From contig DAOVHN010000220.1 in assembly GCA_030671915.1 (NCBI GenBank), forward strand, positions 1 to 5,177: a stretch of 5,177 nucleotides of DNA. The letters are read 5' to 3'. Both the position numbers and the translations under genes were made by a program. This stretch comes from Pseudomonadota bacterium (GTDB lineage Bacteria > Pseudomonadota > Alphaproteobacteria > UBA8366 > JADFVY01). Below, one piece after another: positions 1-4,686 of the stretch; the first letter of the stretch is position 1, and every line of letters begins with the position of its first letter. The notes under the pieces were generated by a model. The model saw nothing but the letters and a program-made list of their open reading frames with translations. It was not told where the DNA came from and ran no database searches.

Positions 1-254
1 AGCGCATTGCCGAACAGTCCGATCAGGAAGAACTTCGGCCACAGGCCCGGCTCGTCGGGGAAACGGTGGCCACGCAGCCGCGCATAGATGACGATGATGA
101 CGGTCGCCAGCAGCAGGCGTCCCGCGGTAACCGAAATGGGCGGCACCGTCTCCACCGCCACCTTGATGAATCCGAAGGACGAACTCCAGATCGTGGCCAG
201 CGACAACAGCAGGACTATTTCGGCGGTGCCCGGCTGGCCTGAACCTGATTTCAT
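1..254 (-). CDS. EamA/DMT-family transporter, N-terminal part (runs off the left edge)
   Basis: Reading leftward from the ATG at 254-252, the frame stays open to the window edge, giving 84 codons. The protein begins MKSGSGQPGTAEIVLLLSLA. Residues about 13-31 form a first hydrophobic helix containing the family-like stretch ATIWSSSFGFIKVAVETVPP. Residues about 41-58 form a second helix after VTAGRLLLA, and a third begins near residue 73 (FFLIGLFGNA). This N-terminal pattern, a W-x-S-S-F motif followed by K-x-A-V-E-x-x-P-P and then a G-R-x-x-L-A helix, is typical of EamA-domain members of the drug/metabolite transporter superfamily. These are usually 10-helix inner-membrane proteins of about 290-310 residues, so roughly 70% is missing here. 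The substrate cannot be read from the sequence. The start lies 6 bases after the stop of the DUF2244 gene, with no strong Shine-Dalgarno, which suggests cotranscription and perhaps translational coupling. Confidence 0.85.
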   Translation of the reverse strand, partial: MKSGSGQPGTAEIVLLLSLATIWSSSFGFIKVAVETVPPISVTAGRLLLATVIIVIYARLRGHRFPDEPGLWPKFFLIGLFGNA

Positions 255-260
255 GCCGGG

Positions 261-812
261 TTAACTGGCGGCGCAGGGGTGGGGGGCGGTGCGCCAGCGA
301 TCCAGCGCCTCGGCCAGGGCCCTGGCCAGATCCAGCCGCTCCTCCGGCGCCAGGAAGCTGCCGACGGTCATCCGCCGGCCATGACTGGACAGAATAAGTT
401 GGCTGTCATGGTCGGGTGGGTTGTCGATATCGATCCGCAGCCAGTTCGGCTGCAGCCGCCAGACCCGCGCCACCACGCCGTTCGGGCGCACCCGGCTGAT
501 CTCCAGCCCTTCGTCGCTCAGCCGCAGGCGTTCGTATGCGCGCGCGGCGCGGTAGTTCAGCCGGAAAGCGCCATAAAGCAACACGAATTCCAGCCCGCAG
601 AAGCCGATCACCGGCCAAGCCCCCGACAGCCAGAACAGCAGCCCGACCGCCAACAACCCTGCCGCGGAAGCGGCCATCAACAACCGGAAGCCACGGGGCG
701 ACAGGCTGCGGTGCGGCCGCAGCACCGCGTCGAAAAAGATGCGCCCCCCGCCCGAACAGGGGCTGTCCGTGTTTTCTTTCTCACCCGCCATATCCCGATT
801 CTTATGCCTCAT
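261..812 (-). CDS. DUF2244 domain-containing membrane protein
   Basis: 183 residues if started at the ATG at 812; a second ATG, codon 8 at 791, would give 176. The upstream start has a weak ACAGG about 7 bases before it, and the second has nothing better, so I keep the longer form. After a polar N-terminus comes FFDAVLRPHRSLSPRGFRLL (residues 26-45), a hallmark of DUF2244. Two hydrophobic helices follow (about 44-63 and 66-84). The second ends in FRLNYRAARAYERLRLSDEG, leading into a small soluble domain with LQPNWLRIDI (120-129) and the C-terminal motif GSFLAPEERLDLARALAEAL (151-170). The family is widespread in alphaproteobacteria, is usually about 150-185 residues long, and has no established biochemical role. 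It is divergent from nth and 6 bases upstream of the EamA transporter, so the two probably share a transcript. Confidence 0.88.
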   Translation of the reverse strand: MRHKNRDMAGEKENTDSPCSGGGRIFFDAVLRPHRSLSPRGFRLLMAASAAGLLAVGLLFWLSGAWPVIGFCGLEFVLLYGAFRLNYRAARAYERLRLSDEGLEISRVRPNGVVARVWRLQPNWLRIDIDNPPDHDSQLILSSHGRRMTVGSFLAPEERLDLARALAEALDRWRTAPHPCAAS

Positions 813-882
813 GACGCGGCCTGTCCAGACACCTCATGCAACGGCTTGGCCTTGCGCCCGTCGGCGGGTAGTCTCCCTCACC

Positions 883-1515
883 ATGAAGAAAGCAAATATC
901 GAGGAATTCTTCCGGCGGCTCGAGGAACGCGACCCCGACCCGCGCGGCGAACTGGATTATATCAATCCCTACACGTTGCTGGTGGCGGTGGTGCTGTCGG
1001 CGCAGGCGACCGATGTCGGCGTCAATAAGGCGACGGGGCCGCTGTTCAGGGTGGCGGATACGCCGGAAAAGATGCTGGCGCTGGGCGAGGCCAGGGTCCG
1101 CGACTACATCAAGACGATCGGGCTGTTCAATGCCAAGGCCAGGAACGTCATCGCGCTGAGCCGCATCCTGATCGACGAGCATGGCAGCGAGGTGCCACGC
1201 GATCGCGCGGCGCTGGAAAAACTGCCCGGCGTGGGGCGCAAGACCGCCAATGTGGTGCTGAACATCGCCTTCGGCGAACCGACGATCGCGGTGGACACCC
1301 ATATCTTCCGCCTCGGCAACCGCACCGGCCTGGCGCCCGGCAAGACGGTGCTTGCGGTGGAACAGAAGCTGGAAAAGGCCGTGCCGGCGAAATACAAGCT
1401 GCATGCTCATCACTGGCTGATTTTGCATGGGCGCTATATCTGCAAGGCTCGCAAGCCCAACTGCCCCGCCTGCCCGGTCAACGATCTCTGCGCCTACAAG
1501 GCGAAGACGCTGTAG
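883..1515 (+). CDS. nth: Endonuclease III (DNA glycosylase/AP lyase)
   Basis: Base-excision-repair enzyme that removes oxidised pyrimidines and cleaves the abasic site by beta-elimination. Started at the ATG at 883 it is 210 residues, close to the 211 of E. coli Nth, and the numbering falls in register. The helix-hairpin-helix LEKLPGVGRKTANVV spans 111-125 and carries the catalytic lysine K120. The catalytic aspartate is D138 in TIAVDTHIFR. The four [4Fe-4S] cysteines are C187, C194, C197 and C203 (spacing C-X6-C-X2-C-X5-C). The substrate-pocket segment LLVAVVLSAQATDVGVNKAT (32-51) is present. The frame is open further upstream, with ATGs at 811 and 739, but that sequence (MTRPVQTPHATAWPC...) looks like leader and DUF2244 antisense, not protein. 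Only a weak GGGTAG-like element precedes 883. The gene is divergent from DUF2244 and convergent with the lipoprotein gene. Confidence 0.97.
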   Translation: MKKANIEEFFRRLEERDPDPRGELDYINPYTLLVAVVLSAQATDVGVNKATGPLFRVADTPEKMLALGEARVRDYIKTIGLFNAKARNVIALSRILIDEHGSEVPRDRAALEKLPGVGRKTANVVLNIAFGEPTIAVDTHIFRLGNRTGLAPGKTVLAVEQKLEKAVPAKYKLHAHHWLILHGRYICKARKPNCPACPVNDLCAYKAKTL

Positions 1516-1548
1516 CCGGGCTGATAGAGCGGCGCGACCTCGCCCGGT
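1516..1548 (+). terminator. Possible hairpin in the convergent nth/lipoprotein gap
   Basis: CCGGGC directly after the nth stop (1516-1521) pairs with GCCCGG (1542-1547). Inside it, GAG (1527-1529) can pair with CTC (1539-1541, abutting the outer 3' arm), leaving TGATA as a one-sided bulge and a 9-base loop. The element sits in the 58-base gap between two convergent genes, where a bidirectional terminator would be expected. No run of T follows on either strand (only TCTTCC on the plus strand), so it is not a classic intrinsic terminator. Confidence 0.3.
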
Positions 1549-1573
1549 CTTCCGGCCTGGTCCATGCCCCCAC

Positions 1574-2062
1574 TCAGGTGCTCGGCAAGGCGGCGCGCAG
1601 CATGCCGACGAAACAGTCCCGTACCGAATCCTCGTCACCGCTGCCACCATCGCCGCGGCCTCGCAGGTCGACATGCTCGACCTTCTTGTCCGTGCCATAG
1701 AGGAACAGGTCCAGGACGCAGCGGTTGGCGCGGTATTGCCAGACTTCAGCGTCGCCATCGCGGCGAACCAGCGCCGGCTCACCCAGCATTTCATTCAGTG
1801 ATTCGTGGTCCAATCCCATCAACTGCCGTGGGTCGTCATTGACCGGTGGCAAAGTCGCCATGCCGTTATAGGGCACCGCCGGGCCGGCCGGCGGATTGAC
1901 GAGAGCCGTGCTTTCATCCTCGTTGGCGCCGAAGGCGGTGGGTGCGGGCGGCGGAGGCGGCTCATCCGCCGTTGGCTGGCCCTCCGTCGCCGCGCAGCCG
2001 GTCAGAATCAGCCCGGCCACCAGGGCCAGGACAAGGGGCGTAGGTTTTTCAGGTGACAGCAT
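1574..2062 (-). CDS. Uncharacterised lipoprotein, possibly SmpA/BamE-like fold
   Basis: I take the ATG at 2062 (162 residues), not the upstream ATG at 2122. This start puts a signal peptide at the N-terminus, and AAAAGG (2074-2069) lies 6 bases upstream. The h-region is about residues 8-20, followed by the lipobox LTGC with lipidation cysteine C23. After it come an acidic, proline-rich linker with five consecutive prolines (P35-P39) and a segment rich in P, A and N up to about residue 80. The folded part is about 80-160: LMGLDHESLNEMLGEPALVR, then DGDAEVWQYRANRCVLDLFL, KVEHVDLRG and a C-terminal DCFVGML. The order 'helix, LGxP, charged turn, x-W-x-Y, strand' resembles the small SmpA/OmlA (BamE-like) fold, but this is an inference from pattern. 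C115 and C150 could form a disulphide. There is no Asp at +2 after the lipid cysteine (it is Ala), so outer-membrane sorting by Lol is plausible. The start overlaps the bactofilin gene by 14 bases, implying translational coupling. Confidence 0.85.
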   Translation of the reverse strand: MLSPEKPTPLVLALVAGLILTGCAATEGQPTADEPPPPPAPTAFGANEDESTALVNPPAGPAVPYNGMATLPPVNDDPRQLMGLDHESLNEMLGEPALVRRDGDAEVWQYRANRCVLDLFLYGTDKKVEHVDLRGRGDGGSGDEDSVRDCFVGMLRAALPST

Positions 2063-2534
2063 GCGGTGCCTTTTCGGCCGGTCCGGTTGTGCCGCCCTTG
2101 TCCGTATCCTGCTCATCGGCAATCTCCACCGTTCCGGCGATCTTTCCGCCGCGTTCTATTTCTATATCGCGATAGCGAATCGTACCGATAATCCTGCCTG
2201 TCGCGCGAAGGATCAAGCAATCCTCTACATCCAGTTCGCCCTCGAACAGCCCGGCGACCTCCGCGGCCGCAATTTTCGCCTTGCCGCGGAAGGTGCCACC
2301 ACGCGCGATCTCCAATGATTGGCAGCCCTCAAGGCTGGACCGAACCTCGCCCTCGACCACAAGCCTGTCGCAGGACGTAATTTCGCCGGACAGCGTTATT
2401 TCCCGCCCGACGGTCAGTGTCTTGGACTCCCGCTTCATGGAAATCGGTCCCGGGCCGTGTTGCGGTTTCGGACTGTTCGGCATTACCGCGGTTCGTGGCG
2501 GCAGCGGCCTGCCGGGCTCCTTGCCTGTCGTCAT
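2049..2534 (-). CDS. Bactofilin family cytoskeletal protein
   Basis: 161 residues. Bactofilins polymerise without nucleotide into filaments or sheets near the inner membrane and act in cell shape, stalk or division functions by positioning cell-wall enzymes. The core, about residues 39-137, is a run of short beta-helix turns with repeating hydrophobic and glycine positions: LTVGREITLSGEI, DRLVVEGEV, QSLEIARGGTFRGKAKIAAA, VAGLFEGELDVEDCLILRAT, GRIIGTI, RDIEIERGGKIAGTVEI. It is flanked by disordered tails, proline-rich N-terminal (1-35) and D/G/T/E-rich C-terminal (138-161). This is the normal bactofilin layout (PF04519) and size. The ATG at 2534 has AAGGAA 5 bases upstream; internal ATGs at codons 18 and 33 lack this. 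There is no transmembrane helix. It overlaps the downstream lipoprotein gene and lies 98 bases after the EI24 gene on the same strand. Confidence 0.93.
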   Translation of the reverse strand: MTTGKEPGRPLPPRTAVMPNSPKPQHGPGPISMKRESKTLTVGREITLSGEITSCDRLVVEGEVRSSLEGCQSLEIARGGTFRGKAKIAAAEVAGLFEGELDVEDCLILRATGRIIGTIRYRDIEIERGGKIAGTVEIADEQDTDKGGTTGPAEKAPHAVT

Positions 2535-2551
2535 GACGGTTCCTTGAGGAA
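2535..2551 (-). promoter_or_regulatory. Ribosome binding site of the bactofilin gene, within a small inverted repeat
   Basis: On the minus strand AAGGAA lies 5 bases before the ATG and supports the start at 2534. It is the 3' arm of the 12-base near-palindrome TTCCTCAAGGAA (2551-2540), so a 4-bp TTCC/GGAA stem with a TCAA loop could partly mask it. The stem is short, so any effect would be small. Confidence 0.55.
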
Positions 2552-2563
2552 ATTCGGACTGGT

Positions 2564-2580
2564 GGCCCGAAAGCCGGGCC
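2564..2580 (-). other. Short GC hairpin between the EI24 and bactofilin genes
   Basis: GGCCCG (2564-2569) and CGGGCC (2575-2580) form a perfect 6-bp stem with a 5-base loop. On the minus strand the loop reads GCTTT and the stem is followed by ACCAGTCCGAATTT, so there is no T-tract directly after it. It may act as a weak or Rho-assisted terminator, an RNA-processing or stability element, or have no function. It lies 30 bases before the bactofilin start. Confidence 0.3.
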
Positions 2581-2632
2581 GGACAAGTCGATCCTCGCGG
2601 AAAATGTTGGCCGAATAATGGCGTGTATCGGC

Positions 2633-3358
2633 CTATCCTGCGGCTTTCGCAGCCTGCCGGCGCAACAGATCCTGCGTCACGTGCACCATGAAGGCGGCAC
2701 CCAGCACAGGCGCCAGCAAATTCACGACAGGGATGGTCATCAGGAAGGTCAGCATCACGCCCGCCATCATCACCTTGCCTCGATATGTCTTCCGCAGCCG
2801 GCGGGCCTCGCCCTGATCCATCCTGCGGAAGGCGGCCAGCTCGAAGAATTCGCGGCCAATCAGATAGCCGTTCAGCAGATAGTAAAGCAGCAAATTGGCG
2901 CCCGGAATAAACAGCAGGATCAGATAGATCGGTAGTACCAGCACGTTAAGCAGAACGACAATCGCCGCGAATTTGACGGTCGAGGCCAGGGTTTCGAGCA
3001 ATGGCTGCTTGCGGGGTTCGCCGAGGTCCGGGTAATGGCGTTGCTCCACGACCTCGGCAACCTGATCCACGAACAGCCCGACGACGATCGTCACCACGGC
3101 GGGGAACATCAGGAAGGTGGCGACAAACAGCGTGCCGAATAAGGCGAACCCGGCCAGCCAGTCGAAGAGCCCGCCCATCCATTCCACGATAGTTGCGAGG
3201 CCCCAGATCGACGAGGGATCGACATTGGCCAGCAGCCACCACACGGCGGCCCACAGAACCGTAAAGATCGCCAGCGCACCGAGCACGCCTAGCCACAGCA
3301 CGCGGCGCATTTTCGGATCGGTAAGCTGGGCGACGGCCATTGAAAAATGTGTCAGCAT
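2633..3358 (-). CDS. EI24 domain-containing (CysZ-like) membrane protein
   Basis: 241 residues from the ATG at 3358; an AGAGG lies 13 bases upstream, a long spacing, and the alternative ATG at 3340 has no better site. The protein is strongly hydrophobic. It has helices at about 20-44, 66-98 (long, perhaps a pair), 128-150 and 152-168, and a final one at about 196-228, separated by polar stretches such as VDQVAEVVEQRHYPDLGEPR (97-116). The segment LPIYLILLFIPGANLLLYYL (142-161), followed by NGYLIGREFFELAAFRRM (163-180), is the recognisable EI24/CysZ-family signature. Family length is about 230-260 residues. E. coli CysZ is a sulphate permease feeding cysteine synthesis. Alphaproteobacterial relatives carry the same domain, but no cysteine or sulphur gene lies nearby, so sulphate transport is only one possibility. 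It is first in a minus-strand run with bactofilin and lipoprotein genes and divergent from the kinase gene. Confidence 0.85.
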   Translation of the reverse strand: MLTHFSMAVAQLTDPKMRRVLWLGVLGALAIFTVLWAAVWWLLANVDPSSIWGLATIVEWMGGLFDWLAGFALFGTLFVATFLMFPAVVTIVVGLFVDQVAEVVEQRHYPDLGEPRKQPLLETLASTVKFAAIVVLLNVLVLPIYLILLFIPGANLLLYYLLNGYLIGREFFELAAFRRMDQGEARRLRKTYRGKVMMAGVMLTFLMTIPVVNLLAPVLGAAFMVHVTQDLLRRQAAKAAG

Positions 3359-3415
3359 GGCAACCGGTTTACCTCTTGCGGTGCGTCGGGGGCAAGGGGA
3401 CAGTTGCCTTTGGGA

Positions 3416-3443
3416 TTGCCATGGCAGGACAGGTGAGTATATT
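3416..3443 (+). promoter_or_regulatory. Candidate sigma70-type promoter of the PfkB kinase gene
   Basis: TTGCCA (3416-3421) is a -35 element matching 5 of 6 bases. It is separated by 16 bases from TATATT (3438-3443), also 5 of 6. Transcription would start near 3450, giving a leader of about 34 bases before the ATG at 3484. A perfect 10-bp palindrome TGCCATGGCA (3417-3426) overlaps the -35 element and could be an operator half, though a palindrome of this size can arise by chance. Confidence 0.5.
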
Positions 3444-3471
3444 CACGCCGGTTTACAGGCGGCCGCACGAC

Positions 3472-3483
3472 GAGGGAAACAGC
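3472..3483 (+). promoter_or_regulatory. Ribosome binding site fixing the kinase start
   Basis: GAGGG at 3472-3476 is followed by a 7-base spacer to the ATG at 3484. The frame is open upstream with ATGs at 3340 and 3421, but neither has such a site, and both lie upstream of the predicted transcription start. The start at 3484 is therefore preferred. Confidence 0.75.
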
Positions 3484-4503
3484 ATGGCAGCAGGATTCGA
3501 TGTCGCGGGGATCGGCAACGCATTGGTCGACGTGGTGAGCCACGTGGATGACGGATTCCTGACGGAACAGCAGCTCGCCAAGGGCACAATGACGCTGGTC
3601 GATTCAGGCACCGCGGACTTTCTTTACGGCAAGATGCCGCCGGGCATCGAGGTTTCGGGCGGCTCCTGCGCCAACACGATGGCCGCCATCGCCTCGCTGG
3701 GCGGCAAGGGTGCCTATATCGGCAAGGTCAAGGACGATTATTTCGGCCAGGTCTTTCGCCACGACATGAATTCAATCGGCGTGCAGTTCTCCAACGAGGC
3801 CAGCACGGACGGGCCGGCGACCGGCCGCTGTCTGGTGCTGGTTTCCCCTGACGCGCAGCGTACAATGTGCACCGACCTCGGCGTGGCGAGTACGCTCGGC
3901 GTCGGTGACCTCAATGGCGGGGTAATCCAGAGCAGCCGCGTGACCTATATGGAAGGCTATCTGTTCGATCGGCCCGAGGCGCAGCGCGCCTTTATCCGCG
4001 CCGCGGAATACGCCCACGATTCGGGGCATAAGGTGTCGATATCCCTGTCCGACCCTTTCTGCGTCGATCGTCATCGCGATGCCTTCCGTGGTCTGGTCGC
4101 CGACCATATCGATATCCTGTTCGCCAATGAGGAGGAGATCATGTCGCTTTACGAAGCGACGGTTTTCGACGACGCGATCCAGATGCTGCATACCCATGGC
4201 CGTGTGGACATCGCCTGCCTGACCCGCAGCGAAAAGGGCTCTGTCATCATCCATGGCGACGAGGTCCATGTCATCGACGCGGAACCGGTTCGCGAGGTGG
4301 TCGACACCACCGGCGCCGGGGATCTCTACGCGGCCGGATTCCTTTATGGCTATACGCAGGGCCTTGGCCTCGGCCTTTGCGGACGCATAGCCGCAATCGC
4401 GGCTGCCGAGGTTATCTCCCACAACGGCGCGCGGCCGGAACACGACCTGTCGGCGCTGGTGGAAGAAAAGCTGGGCCCCCTGCCGATCAAGCCGCGGGAA
4501 TAA
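3484..4503 (+). CDS. PfkB-family sugar/nucleoside kinase, adenosine kinase type
   Basis: 339 residues of cytoplasmic ATP-dependent kinase. The N-terminus FDVAGIGNALVDVV (5-18) matches the 'GIGNALVD' opening common in proteins annotated as adenosine kinase. The substrate-side glycine motif GGSCANTMAAIASLGGKGAY (59-78), followed by IGKVKDDYFGQVF (79-91), is PfkB signature 1. NEEE (215-218) is the N-x-x-E magnesium/phosphate motif. DTTGAGD (274-280) is PfkB signature 2, with catalytic base D280 and the GAG anion hole. All expected catalytic residues are present and the length is normal (about 330-340). By family, the reaction is transfer of the ATP gamma-phosphate to the hydroxymethyl group of a sugar or nucleoside. 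Adenosine to AMP (purine salvage) is the likeliest assignment, but a ribokinase- or fructokinase-like substrate cannot be excluded. It is divergent from the EI24 gene, 183 bases before typA, and is probably transcribed alone. Confidence 0.9.
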   Translation: MAAGFDVAGIGNALVDVVSHVDDGFLTEQQLAKGTMTLVDSGTADFLYGKMPPGIEVSGGSCANTMAAIASLGGKGAYIGKVKDDYFGQVFRHDMNSIGVQFSNEASTDGPATGRCLVLVSPDAQRTMCTDLGVASTLGVGDLNGGVIQSSRVTYMEGYLFDRPEAQRAFIRAAEYAHDSGHKVSISLSDPFCVDRHRDAFRGLVADHIDILFANEEEIMSLYEATVFDDAIQMLHTHGRVDIACLTRSEKGSVIIHGDEVHVIDAEPVREVVDTTGAGDLYAAGFLYGYTQGLGLGLCGRIAAIAAAEVISHNGARPEHDLSALVEEKLGPLPIKPRE

Positions 4504-4686
4504 GCCCAATCGCCCTGGTTTGTGCGCCAATCATAGCAATTTCTGTTATTTCCGGGCGTGGCCCGCGCCGCCTGCGCGGACGGGGCAAAAGATTCGGCTG
4601 GTCTGCGGGCCCGCGAGTCCCTATATACCCGGCACGGCCCGTCCAGAAGGACGGGCCAGACTTTTTCCATTTGCGGGCCGGACCCA
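4504..4686 (+). promoter_or_regulatory. kinase-typA intergenic region / structured typA leader
   Basis: 183 bases without a gene. An A/T-richer patch (about 4528-4552) includes TTGTGC (4520-4525) and TGTTAT (4544-4549) with an 18-base spacer, a weak promoter match. TATATA (4622-4627) is a better -10 element but has no good -35 partner at 16-18 bases; it would start transcription near 4634, right at the hairpin. Complementary elements alternate along the region: GGCCCGC (4560-4566), GCGGGCC (4605-4611, within the palindrome GCGGGCCCGC), GGCCCG (4636-4641), CGGGCC (4652-4657) and GCGGGCC (4673-4679). The last covers the position where the typA ribosome binding site should be, so exclusive alternative pairings are possible. 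Confidence 0.4.
4636..4666 (+). terminator. Intrinsic terminator hairpin upstream of typA
   Basis: GGCCCGTCC (4636-4644) and GGACGGGCC (4649-4657) form a perfect 9-bp GC-rich stem with an AGAA tetraloop. AGAC and then five T (4662-4666) follow. This is the best intrinsic-terminator candidate in the window, although the 4-base spacer before the T-tract is a little long. It could end the kinase transcript, 133 bases after its stop. Because only 20 bases separate the T-tract from the typA ATG, it may instead lie within the typA leader and act as an attenuator or 5' stabilising hairpin. Confidence 0.7.

Noticed and set aside
739..882. N-terminal extension of nth to an ATG at 739 or 811
   Set aside because: The extension overlaps DUF2244 or the divergent promoter region and has no family similarity. 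The ATG at 883 gives the canonical length and residue numbering.
279..1028. Plus-strand open frame (249 codons) antisense to DUF2244 and running into nth
   Set aside because: Its product is rich in Q, P, R and H with no domain, and it conflicts with two well-supported genes.
802..1794. Long minus-strand open frame (330 codons) antisense to nth
   Set aside because: It covers the whole of nth, which has intact catalytic and Fe-S residues. The antisense product is compositionally odd and matches no family I know; long antisense frames are common in GC-rich DNA.
2063..2122. N-terminal extension of the lipoprotein to the ATG at 2122
   Set aside because: It would add 20 Arg/Pro-rich residues ahead of the signal peptide and deepen the overlap with bactofilin. 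The ATG at 2062 has a good ribosome binding site.
3772..4530. Minus-strand open frame (252 codons) antisense to the kinase gene
   Set aside because: The plus-strand PfkB gene is unambiguous; the antisense frame has no recognisable domain and is a GC-bias shadow.
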